Virus record (IMG/VR): IMGVR_UViG_3300015262_000028
Location: 1-29,971 of that record
Origin: a virus
DNA length: 29,971 bases
Strand: one strand, 5' to 3'
Shown: piece by piece, positions 12,276 to 19,046 of the stretch
Position numbering within the stretch: position 1 is the stretch's first letter
Layout of the letters: each line of letters opens with the position of its first letter
Made by a program: the position numbers and the translations under genes
The notes under the pieces: generated by a model
Database searches by the model: none
What the model was told of the DNA's origin: nothing
The model's input: only the letters and a program-made list of their open reading frames with translations

Positions 12276-13063
12276 GTGTTCAAGCAATGTCCTGGGCGCT
12301 CTCTTTGCCCACCGAATCCCTGAAAGACTCAAGCGCTCGTCATGTGCTGCTGTGCCTCGCCAACTATGCCGGCTCCAACGGCGCTGGTGCCTTCCCGTCC
12401 GCTTCGACCTTGGCTCAAGACACTGGGCTGTCCGAGCGCACCGTGCGTTACAAGCTGGACGACTTGGAAAAGTCCGGGCTGATCCAGAAGGGCAACCAAG
12501 CGATCGCCGCTGTGCATATCGATCGTCACGACCGCCGTCCAGTCGTTTACGACCTTCAACTATCGCGGGGTGCAATTCCTGCACCCCGTACAAACCGGGG
12601 GGCAAATGACGCAACGGGGTGCAACTCACAACAGAACGGGGTGCAGCCTGGAACAGAACGGGGTGCAGCGGCTGCACCCAATACGTCAATTAACCATCAA
12701 GGAACCGAACAGCAGCCGCAGCGCGAGATTTCCGATGTGATCGCCGAGCAGGACCAAGCCGCCATCGATGCGCTGAATGAACGCCAACGCTTCGCCATGT
12801 TCGCCGCCTGGGTACCGAGCGAGAAGGGACTGGCTGATCAACTCGCAATCGCCGGGTTGCCTGCTGAGTCGGTGACTGATGAGTTGTTCGTTGATTTCAA
12901 GGGCTTCTTCGTTGCCAAGCCTGCGACCGTCGACAGCCTGTCTGGTTGGTGCTTTCGATTGGTCAAGTGGATCAAACGTGAGCAGGTGAAGCGTGCCGGA
13001 GGCCAATCTGCGCAGCCTGACTTCGATGACTCCAGCTGGGCTGATGATCTGGGGGATTTGTGA
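12272..13063 (+). CDS. O: Replication initiation protein (O-like, wHTH + DnaT-like C-terminus)
   Basis: A 263-residue protein. Residues about 20-95 form a winged helix (SARHVLLCLANYAG, STLAQDTGLSERTVRYKLDDLEKSGLIQ) as in O-type initiators. Residues about 96-150 are a low-complexity Gln/Asn/Ala linker whose DNA carries iterons. Residues about 160-240 resemble the DnaT/C-terminal replication domain (ADQLAIAGLPAESV, LSGWCFRLVKWIKREQ). It should bind the origin in its own gene and recruit the P-like loader. The GTG start overlaps the antirepressor stop. Confidence 0.88.
   Translation: MSVQAMSWALSLPTESLKDSSARHVLLCLANYAGSNGAGAFPSASTLAQDTGLSERTVRYKLDDLEKSGLIQKGNQAIAAVHIDRHDRRPVVYDLQLSRGAIPAPRTNRGANDATGCNSQQNGVQPGTERGAAAAPNTSINHQGTEQQPQREISDVIAEQDQAAIDALNERQRFAMFAAWVPSEKGLADQLAIAGLPAESVTDELFVDFKGFFVAKPATVDSLSGWCFRLVKWIKREQVKRAGGQSAQPDFDDSSWADDLGDL
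12566..12680. other. Putative phage replication origin with iterons
   Basis: CGGGGTGCA occurs four times direct (12566, 12615, 12637, 12659). A fifth has one mismatch (CGGGGGGCA, 12596). Two are inverted: TGCACCCCG at 12580 and a partial TGCACCCA at 12673. The last three direct copies are 22 bp apart, which is not a multiple of three, so the repeat is read in different codon frames and is not selected as peptide. Position inside the O-like gene equals lambda ori. Confidence 0.75.
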
Positions 13064-13824
13064 TGGAGATGAAAGCTCCGCGTAGTGCTACTCAACTGCT
13101 CAGCAAGATGGGAAATCTGCCACCCGTTGCGCTGGTTCAACCGAGGCAACTGCCGCCCGGCACCACCGACGTGGTGAATGCGCTGTTCAAGGAACTTCAG
13201 GCGATTTTTCCCGCATGGAAGCAGGCCTGGCCTGACGATGATGCCTTGCGCGCCGCTAAGCGCAGCTGGATCAAGGCGTTCATCGTCGCCGGAATCAATA
13301 CGCTTGAGCAGATCCGGTACGGGCTGCAGAACTGCCGTCAGTACGGCGGCGATTTCGCGCCGAGCGTTGGCAAGTTCGTGAAGTGGTGCCAGCCAACGCC
13401 TGAGATGTTGGGCGTCCCTTCGCACGATAAAGCTTTCCGTGAAGCGCTGGTCAATTTGGACCCGAGCCGCGCCTCTTCCCGTGTGTGGTCGCATCCCGCG
13501 GTGCGTCATGCGGCGCTTCAGTGCGAGATGTACAACCTGAACAGCCTGGTGTCGGAGAAGGCCAGCAAGGTCTTCGATCGGGCGTACGACATCACCATCC
13601 GGATGCTGGTCCAAGGCAAGCCGCTTGAGGATATCGCCGTCGGCATCGGGCACGACTCGCAGAAGCCCGAAGTGCAGCTGGCCCAGGAATACGGTGATGC
13701 GCGGCTACTGGCAACCATGGCTCGCCAATCCATTCCAGTCGACGGCCAGACCGCCCGCGCTCAGTTGCTGTCTCGGTTCGGTATTCGAGAAAAAACAAAC
13801 ATCGAGGGCCACCCCAATGCCTGA
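13063..13824 (+). CDS. P: Replication protein P-like helicase loader
   Basis: A 253-residue protein matching lambda P-type loaders: TDVVNALFKELQAIFPAWKQAW, then RSWIKAFIVAGINTLEQIRYGLQNCR and FAPSVGKFVKWCQ in the middle. Such proteins bring host DnaB to the origin-bound initiator. The C-terminal third (EVQLAQEYGDARLLATMARQ) is family-like too. The ATG at 13063 overlaps the stop of O by one base (TGATG) with a GGGGGA ribosome site six bases upstream; GTG at 13060 is an alternative. Confidence 0.88.
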   Translation: MEMKAPRSATQLLSKMGNLPPVALVQPRQLPPGTTDVVNALFKELQAIFPAWKQAWPDDDALRAAKRSWIKAFIVAGINTLEQIRYGLQNCRQYGGDFAPSVGKFVKWCQPTPEMLGVPSHDKAFREALVNLDPSRASSRVWSHPAVRHAALQCEMYNLNSLVSEKASKVFDRAYDITIRMLVQGKPLEDIAVGIGHDSQKPEVQLAQEYGDARLLATMARQSIPVDGQTARAQLLSRFGIREKTNIEGHPNA

Positions 13825-14026
13825 TCGCCTGCTGGCTGTTCCTGACCCGGAGAACTACCGCTTCGCCGTGTTTTGCTGCTCTTACAAGTGGGATCTGGGG
13901 AGTACTCCCGATCACGCACTCGCGCTGTTTGTTGATCAGGCGATGGCCGAGCGTTATGGCGCATCGATGTGGCCGAACACCTTTCAAGTCGTCGATCTTC
14001 TGGCGTCCGCAGGTAATCCGCAATGA
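13817..14026 (+). CDS. Hypothetical phage protein (69 aa)
   Basis: Begins MPDRLLAVPDPENYRFAVFC and contains DHALALFVDQAMAERYGASMW. No domain recognised; a small soluble protein. The ATG at 13817 is nine bases after GAGG and overlaps the end of the P-like gene by 8 bp. Its stop forms ATGA with the start of the second recombinase. Operon position suggests a helper for replication or recombination, which is only inference. Confidence 0.7.
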   Translation: MPDRLLAVPDPENYRFAVFCCSYKWDLGSTPDHALALFVDQAMAERYGASMWPNTFQVVDLLASAGNPQ

Positions 14027-15318
14027 CCGCCCAAGTGAAAACCCTGACCGTGAAACTTTCGGATGCCGAAATTGAGCGCAGTGCCAAGAAGCTGCACATC
14101 CGCGATCTGCGAGATGCGAGTCACCCGGCGTTGCACTTTCGTTTCGCGAAGAATCGAGCGCGCGGTTCCTGGTACTTGCTCAGCAAGCGCACCTGGCACC
14201 GGATTGGCGGGTTTCCAGACCTGAGTACCAAGCAGGTCGTGGCCGCGTTGCCGACGGTACGCCTTCGGGTTGCTGCCGACGAGAGCTCAACGCTTTCAAC
14301 CTGGCTCACTACCGGTGAGTTGTTGGCTTGGTATGCCGATCGAATGGCCCGCGACCGCAATCTGTCCGAGAAACGAAAAAAAACCGGTGCCTCGGCCATC
14401 AAGTGCCATCTGATGCCGCGCTTGGGCGACCTGCCGCTGACCGGCATCGACAAGGCCACCCTCGACAGCCAACTGATGTGGCCATTGCAGGAAAGCATCT
14501 CCATCGACTATGTGCGGCTGGTGTTCCAGCTGCTGGCCCTGGCTTTCCGCCAGGCGTTCAAGCTTGGCCTGATTTCGTCCAACCCCATGACGGGCATTAA
14601 GTTCAGCGACTTCTCCAAGGCCAAGGTCGGGGTCAAGCCGTCTCGACTGCGCGGTATTCAGTTGCAGGACCTGCTCAAGCAATTGCTCGGCGTTGTCATG
14701 TTCAACCCACCGGAAGGGATGCTGGCTCTGATGATGCTTTGCCATGGCACGCGCATCGGCGAAACCCGGCAGGCGCGCTGGTCGCATATCAGCCTGGCGG
14801 AGCGTGAGTGGTTCATCCCGGCCGAGCACACCAAGACCGGTGTCGAGCATCATCTGCCGCTGACTGACCAGGTGCGCAAGCTGCTGATCCGCTATCGCGA
14901 GGTTCAGCAGACCAGGGGGTATGACGGCCAGTACCTGTTCCCTGCGCGCAACGGGAAGGCCTTGAGTGAAGGGCAGGCCAGTGCCGTGTTCACCCGGATG
15001 GGGCGGGGCGAGTGGACCAGTCATGACCTGCGCAAGGTGGCCCGCACCGGCTGGGCAGACCTCGGCATTGACCACTTGATCGGTGAGCTGCTGATCAACC
15101 ATGCCATGGGCCACAACGTGAAGGTGTACATCCAGTCGGACGTCATGAGCCGTAAGCGCGATGCGCTGGAGCAGTGGCACGCGCATCTAGATGCGAAGGG
15201 CTTTGACCAGATTCATATGTTGACCGGCGTTAGATTCGGAGATTCCGGTAATGCGCTGGAAGCCGCAGAACACAAGGCCTGCGAGGCCAATCAAGAATCA
15301 ACCATAGGCGAGGTTTAA
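14023..15318 (+). CDS. Second tyrosine recombinase in the replication operon
   Basis: A 431-residue integrase-family protein. An arm-type or DUF4102-like N-terminus (about 10-85: ARGSWYLLSKRTWHRIGGFP) is followed by a core-binding domain (95-200) and a catalytic domain with Arg244 (HGTRIGE), Lys271 (HTKTGVEHH), His334 and Arg337 (SHDLRKVA), His364 (AMGHN) and Tyr369 (VKVYIQSD). All key residues are present, so it should be active. It is coupled by ATGA within the early operon, far from the prophage end, which argues for a role in replication or resolution rather than integration. Substrate unknown. Confidence 0.88.
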   Translation: MTAQVKTLTVKLSDAEIERSAKKLHIRDLRDASHPALHFRFAKNRARGSWYLLSKRTWHRIGGFPDLSTKQVVAALPTVRLRVAADESSTLSTWLTTGELLAWYADRMARDRNLSEKRKKTGASAIKCHLMPRLGDLPLTGIDKATLDSQLMWPLQESISIDYVRLVFQLLALAFRQAFKLGLISSNPMTGIKFSDFSKAKVGVKPSRLRGIQLQDLLKQLLGVVMFNPPEGMLALMMLCHGTRIGETRQARWSHISLAEREWFIPAEHTKTGVEHHLPLTDQVRKLLIRYREVQQTRGYDGQYLFPARNGKALSEGQASAVFTRMGRGEWTSHDLRKVARTGWADLGIDHLIGELLINHAMGHNVKVYIQSDVMSRKRDALEQWHAHLDAKGFDQIHMLTGVRFGDSGNALEAAEHKACEANQESTIGEV

Positions 15319-15320
15319 AA

Positions 15321-15644
15321 ATGGACAAAAGGACTCACGGCCCCGCCTTCCGGGTGCAATCGATCCCGCTTAATCAGTGCCAGGTGTGCCTCGGCAAAAC
15401 GTTCATTGAGGGCGTGTTTCATCAGATCGCCTGCAATCACTGTCACGCATCCGGCTGGGTGGAGGCCGCAACCGGTTGCCCGCTCCCACAGGGTGAAATG
15501 CTGATGCAGCTTGGCCTGCGGCTTCGTCAAGCGAGCGAAGAAGTGCGTTTTTTGCGTAGTTCGCTCCCACATGGTGGAGCACAGCAGCAATACGAGCAGA
15601 ACAACCGCCGCGGTGCCGGCGCATCGAATTTCACGGGGGATTGA
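15321..15644 (+). CDS. Cys-rich zinc-ribbon-like phage protein (107 aa)
   Basis: Two Cys pairs, Cys20-x2-Cys23 (CQVC) and Cys38-x2-Cys41 (CNHC), spaced as in a zinc ribbon, form the N-terminal half. The C-terminal half is a helix (MLMQLGLRLRQASEEVRFL) and a disordered tail. A metal-binding adaptor or nucleic-acid protein is likely; exact role unknown. Start chosen at the first ATG, with GAGG seven bases upstream, two bases after the recombinase stop. Confidence 0.75.
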   Translation: MDKRTHGPAFRVQSIPLNQCQVCLGKTFIEGVFHQIACNHCHASGWVEAATGCPLPQGEMLMQLGLRLRQASEEVRFLRSSLPHGGAQQQYEQNNRRGAGASNFTGD

Positions 15645-15646
15645 TC

Positions 15647-15994
15647 ATGGCAAGAATGAAGCATTTCACCGAGCGCACCGCCGAAGATCTGCTGGAGCAT
15701 TGGGGCCGATGGGTCGTGCTGGGGTCTGGTGTGTCCTGTTGCGCATCCCGCGAGAATACTCTGCACACGCCGATGATCACGGATGACGACGCGCTGATAA
15801 TTGATGGGTTGATGGGTCGTCTTCTCAAGCGCTACCCCGAATGTGGCAGCGTATTGATGAAGTACTACACCACTCGGGACATGGCACTGGTCGATGTCGG
15901 CAAGAAGCTGGGCTTCGGCGAAGAGAAGACACGGCAGCTCTGGAAAGCCGGGATTGCCTGGGTCGACGGTGCTTTGGATTTTCGTCGTGCCTAG
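15647..15994 (+). CDS. Q: Late antiterminator Q (Phage_antitermQ-type)
   Basis: 115 residues. The order TAEDLLEHWGRWVV, then DDDALIIDGLMGRLLKRYPECGSVLMKYYTT and VGKKLGFGEEKTRQLWKAGIAWVDGAL matches the Q family of Shiga-type and related lambdoid phages, with an HTH-like region in the last third. It loads onto RNA polymerase at the late promoter and makes it pass terminators. The ATG at 15647 follows GGGG. It is the last gene of the early operon; its target promoter is about 1 kb downstream at 16995. Confidence 0.85.
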   Translation: MARMKHFTERTAEDLLEHWGRWVVLGSGVSCCASRENTLHTPMITDDDALIIDGLMGRLLKRYPECGSVLMKYYTTRDMALVDVGKKLGFGEEKTRQLWKAGIAWVDGALDFRRA

Positions 15995-16087
15995 GTTTAA
16001 GTCCGAAATGTTAATGAGGAAATTGTATCTGCGAGGTGGCTTTTTGATATCTTTGACGGAGTAAGAACACTCTGAGAAAGGATAATC

Positions 16088-16921
16088 ATGGCCTCCATCT
16101 TCAAGTATCTTCCCCCTGATCGATCAAGTTTTTTGGTGGATGGGCTAATTAGATTTACTCCTCCGGGCGCTCTAAATGATCCATATGAATGCCTGCCTGC
16201 ACTGCCTGATGATTTAGAGCAGCTCGCACTTATTAAACTAAGACAGAGCATTATTGATGATCTAAAGCCGTCATCTATAGATGATAGAAATACCCGTAGG
16301 GCTAAAGCGGCACAGCTTAAATCGGCCATGAAAAGATTGGATAGCAATCTAAAGAAAAATCCGGGATTTTTTAGGGATGAATTTTATCGACATACAAGCA
16401 GTCGCCTTGATAATAATCTCGGGATTTTGTCTCTTTCAAGACGTTGGAATAGTGCGCTAATGTGGTCGCACTATACTTCATCATACGCAGGATTTTGCGT
16501 TGGATTTAACAAGGATCATCTTTTTTTTGAGGGTGTGCCTGATACAAAGGGAGAACGCTTTCCACTCTCAGCCGTAAGATACTCGGAGCATAGAACATTA
16601 ATTCGAGAGCAGCGACTAGGTCATGATGAGTCGATAAATGTGCTGCTTACTAAGTCGATAGATTGGTCTTATGAGGAGGAGGAAAGGCTTGTTAGTTTCT
16701 TGGATGTTGCGGACGTAACGAAAAAGTTTGCTCCGTTCAATGTTCATTTATTTAAGGTTCCATTCCAGGCTATTGATGAATTAATAGTCGGACATAGGGC
16801 TAGCGATGAAGTCAGAGAGCAAATCATTTCAGCATCGAAACGACTTGGTGTTCCGGCATATGAGACAAAAATTTCTAGTTCTTCTTTCGATGTTGAAAAA
16901 AAACTGCTGAGCCCTAGGTGA
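16088..16921 (+). CDS. DUF2971 family protein, AT-rich cargo gene
   Basis: A 277-residue soluble protein with the DUF2971 pattern: FKYLPPDR at the start, RFTPPGALNDPYE near residues 22-34, ILSLSRRWNSALMWSHYTSSYAGFCVGFN near 112-140, and the later VRYSEHR. The family has no established activity. Codon use is clearly AT-richer than the neighbours (many AAA, ATT, GAT), which suggests recent transfer. It sits between Q and the late promoter, a classic site for phage cargo genes, with AAGGA five bases before the ATG. It may be expressed in the lysogen or with Q; no clear promoter seen. Anti-phage or anti-competitor roles are speculation. Confidence 0.8.
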   Translation: MASIFKYLPPDRSSFLVDGLIRFTPPGALNDPYECLPALPDDLEQLALIKLRQSIIDDLKPSSIDDRNTRRAKAAQLKSAMKRLDSNLKKNPGFFRDEFYRHTSSRLDNNLGILSLSRRWNSALMWSHYTSSYAGFCVGFNKDHLFFEGVPDTKGERFPLSAVRYSEHRTLIREQRLGHDESINVLLTKSIDWSYEEEERLVSFLDVADVTKKFAPFNVHLFKVPFQAIDELIVGHRASDEVREQIISASKRLGVPAYETKISSSSFDVEKKLLSPR

Positions 16922-16994
16922 TCTGGAGTTGCGTCTAGAGTTGGTTGTCACGCTCGCTCAGCGAATGTAATGGTGTTTGATCTATACGTTGCGC

Positions 16995-17023
16995 TTGACA
17001 TGCCCGGTCCCAATAAGTAGATT
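16995..17023 (+). promoter_or_regulatory. Late promoter PR'
   Basis: TTGACA (perfect -35) and TAGATT are separated by exactly 17 bases. The first terminator begins only 29 bp after the -10, as at lambda PR'. Q is encoded about 1 kb upstream. Confidence 0.8.
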
Positions 17024-17051
17024 TCATTTACTTTGCGGTTTTTCCGCGAGC

Positions 17052-17079
17052 AAAGCCCGAGCTTCGAGTCGGGCTTTTT
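17052..17079 (+). terminator. Late terminator tR'-like, first
   Basis: AAAGCCCGA (17052-17060) pairs with TCGGGCTTT (17069-17077), then T-rich. It would stop PR' transcripts without Q, giving a short RNA of about 50 bases. Confidence 0.8.
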
Positions 17080-17097
17080 GCTTTCTACCGTTATTAG

Positions 17098-17123
17098 AGC
17101 CTCGGCATACGCCGGGGCTTTTT
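17098..17123 (+). terminator. Late terminator, second in tandem
   Basis: AGCCTCGGC (17098-17106) pairs with GCCGGGGCT (17111-17119) with one G-U, then TTTT. The doubled terminator would give tight control of late genes. Confidence 0.7.
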
Positions 17124-17202
17124 CGTTTCTGGCCACATGCCTGGCTCTTTGCTCCAAGCGGATGACAGTGACATGGTGGCCGAACCTATTCGAGGACTAC
17201 AG

Positions 17203-17547
17203 ATGAACACAGAGCATCAGGCTCTCGCCGATGTGCCCCTTTGGCTATTGGTATTGTTGAGCATGGCTGGTTTATCTGGGGAGATGTTGAGGGCATCAGG
17301 CAGTGACCTTGGTCTTCGGCAGATCTTGCAGCGCGTGGCTCTGCGGTTTCTAGCTTCAGGCCTGTTGGGTATGGCCACGCTGTTGCTCGCGATGGCTCTG
17401 TGGAACAACCTGTATCTGGCTGCCGGGTTGGGCATCGTTATCGCGGTCATTGGCGCCGATGTTGCTGGTGGTCTGTATACACAGTTCCTGGCGAAGAGAG
17501 CAGGCGTCAGCGAATCATCGGCAGGACCCAACACGAACGGTCAGTAA
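17203..17547 (+). CDS. Holin-like membrane protein
   Basis: 114 residues with three hydrophobic segments: about 12-28 (VPLWLLVLLSMAGLSGEM), 48-68 (FLASGLLGMATLLLAMAL) and 70-92 (LYLAAGLGIVIAVIGADVAG). Polar N-terminus and a hydrophilic C-terminus. It is the first gene after PR' and its terminators, the position of a holin, and the layout resembles LydA-type phage holins. It would form inner-membrane holes for endolysin release. No endolysin follows; it may lie beyond the window. Start at 17203 has GAGG seven bases upstream. Confidence 0.75.
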   Translation: MNTEHQALADVPLWLLVLLSMAGLSGEMLRASGSDLGLRQILQRVALRFLASGLLGMATLLLAMALWNNLYLAAGLGIVIAVIGADVAGGLYTQFLAKRAGVSESSAGPNTNGQ

Positions 17548-17571
17548 ATCCCGGACTCAGGCGGTGACAGC

Positions 17572-18312
17572 ATGTTCAAGCTTGATCTGGCGTTAGATGC
17601 CGCACCGATCACGGCGGGCATGCGGGAGCTGGAACAGAGACACCTACCCTTCGTGCTGGTCCTGACGGCGACCCGGCTGGCCCAGCGGGTCAAGAAGGGC
17701 GAGATCAAGGTGATGAGGGATCGGCTCGATCGGCCGACCCCGACGACGCTCAATAGCCTGTTCGTGAAGGCTGCGACCAGGAGCAAGGCCGCAGAGGTCT
17801 ATTTCAAGGATTCATGGGCGTCAGGCGTTCCGGCCGACACCTATCTCCAGCAAGCGGTAGGGGGCGGGCTTCGGCCTCACAAGCGTTTTGAGAAAGCGCT
17901 GATTGCCCGGGGCGTCATGCAGGCCAATGAGTACGCCGTGCCCACCGCGCCGTTCATGAACCAATACGGCAACGTGTCGCGCGGCACCATGACCAAGATC
18001 CTTTCGGGCTTGGGCGCTGCCGAGACAGGGCGCGGCTATCAAGCTAATGCCAGTGATAGCGTCCGAAGCAAGCGCAAAGGCAATGCTCATCGCTTCTTCT
18101 CGGGAGATGTAGACGGCGGTCGTGGTGTGTGGGAGCGCAAGGCGATGGGCATGGGTGATGCGATCCGGCCCGTCTTTGTCTTCAGCTCCTCGGCGCCTCG
18201 GTACCGCACGATCTTCCCGTTCTTCAAGATCGCCGAGAACATTGTGAAAGCCAACTATCCGGCTGAGTTCGCGGACGCCTTCGCCTACGCCACGGCCACC
18301 GCGAAGCCCTGA
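17572..18312 (+). CDS. Putative phage structural or assembly protein (246 aa)
   Basis: Starts MFKLDLALDAAPITAGMREL, then QRHLPFVLVLTATRLAQRVKKGE, a pattern seen in uncharacterised virion-associated proteins of pseudomonad phages next to the terminase genes. A basic region (RSKRKGNAH) lies near residue 165. No signal peptide. I place it as a possible tail or head minor protein with low certainty. A weak AGGCGGTG site precedes the ATG. It is 24 bp after the holin-like gene. Confidence 0.6.
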   Translation: MFKLDLALDAAPITAGMRELEQRHLPFVLVLTATRLAQRVKKGEIKVMRDRLDRPTPTTLNSLFVKAATRSKAAEVYFKDSWASGVPADTYLQQAVGGGLRPHKRFEKALIARGVMQANEYAVPTAPFMNQYGNVSRGTMTKILSGLGAAETGRGYQANASDSVRSKRKGNAHRFFSGDVDGGRGVWERKAMGMGDAIRPVFVFSSSAPRYRTIFPFFKIAENIVKANYPAEFADAFAYATATAKP

Positions 18313-18333
18313 CCGCGTGGAGGTCGAGGAAAT

Positions 18334-18446
18334 GACGAAAAAGGACGAAAAAGGTTGGTTTTCGTGCGGTTTTCGCTTGACAGGTAGGGGGGAGGGCAAA
18401 ACCAAAAGGTACTCCCGGACCCCACCCCCATAGGGGGTAATTCGGG
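18334..18446. other. Candidate cos region with terminase-binding repeats
   Basis: GACGAAAAAG is present twice in tandem (18334, 18344), followed by TTTTCGT (18359) and TTTTCGC (18370) inverted. The four CGAAAA cores are spaced 10-11 bp, one helical turn. To the right lies a dyad ACCCCC-ATA-GGGGGT (18424-18438) in a GC-rich block. Lambda-type Nu1/gpA genes follow, and lambda cos lies at this place. Assignment of cosB and cosN is inferred. Confidence 0.5.
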
Positions 18447-18500
18447 CCCCGCTTCATCGCTATGTATGACCCATTTTCAGAGGTTGGTTGTTGTGTAGTT

Positions 18501-19046
18501 ATGGCTAATCCATCGATCACCCGTAAGCCTGAATGGCTAAACAAATCCCGCATGGCTGAAAGCCTGGGTATCACCACGCAGGCCTTCGATAAATGGGGGG
18601 TCGTGGCGATTGCCAAGATCGGTCGCGAGTCCTTTTATGACGTCCGGTCAGTGGTCGATAATCGCCTTCAACACCAAACCGGAAAGCAACAACCTGGCTC
18701 TGAAGAAGTCGATCCGCTCATTGGTTACAAGATCGATTGCGAGCGACTGCGATTGACCCGAGAGCAGGCCGACGCCCAGGCACGCAAAAACAAGGTCGGC
18801 GACAAGGAGCTTGTCCCGGTCGGATTCATGATCTTTGCATTGTCCAGCCTGTCGGCGCAGTTGGCCTCAACCCTGAACACCATCCCCAAGAGCGTAAAGC
18901 GTAAGCACCCCGATATCGCCGTGCGTCACCTTGATGCGGTCGAGAACGAGATTGCCGTTACGCGTAACGCTGCTGTCGGGTTGGCTGACCGCATACCGGA
19001 GCTTTTGGATGAGTACATCGCCTCCTTGGATGAGGCCACTGGTTGA
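18501..19046 (+). CDS. Terminase small subunit (Nu1-type)
   Basis: 181 residues. The N-terminus has a winged-helix start (TRKPEWLNKSRMAESLGITTQAFDKW) followed by a fold continuing to YDVRSVVDNRL, as in lambda Nu1. The middle is a long helix with CERLRLTREQADAQARKNKVGD, and the C-terminal part should contact the large subunit. It recognises cos DNA and starts packaging. Met at 18501 fits family length; an ATG at 18462 adds 13 residues. The ribosome site is weak. It overlaps the large-subunit gene by 17 bp. Confidence 0.9.
   Translation: MANPSITRKPEWLNKSRMAESLGITTQAFDKWGVVAIAKIGRESFYDVRSVVDNRLQHQTGKQQPGSEEVDPLIGYKIDCERLRLTREQADAQARKNKVGDKELVPVGFMIFALSSLSAQLASTLNTIPKSVKRKHPDIAVRHLDAVENEIAVTRNAAVGLADRIPELLDEYIASLDEATG

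Noticed and set aside
12566-12680. CRISPR-like array
   Set aside because: Repeats are only 9-10 bp, occur in both directions and lie inside a coding gene; iterons explain them better.
13873-13888. TGCTCTTACA as a possible rightward boxA
   Set aside because: Lies within the 69-aa coding sequence, far from PR, with two differences from the rrn-type boxA and no hairpin after it.
18376-18404. Promoter with TTGACA near 18377
   Set aside because: The -35 is perfect, but no -10-like hexamer occurs at 16-18 bases in the G-rich stretch that follows.
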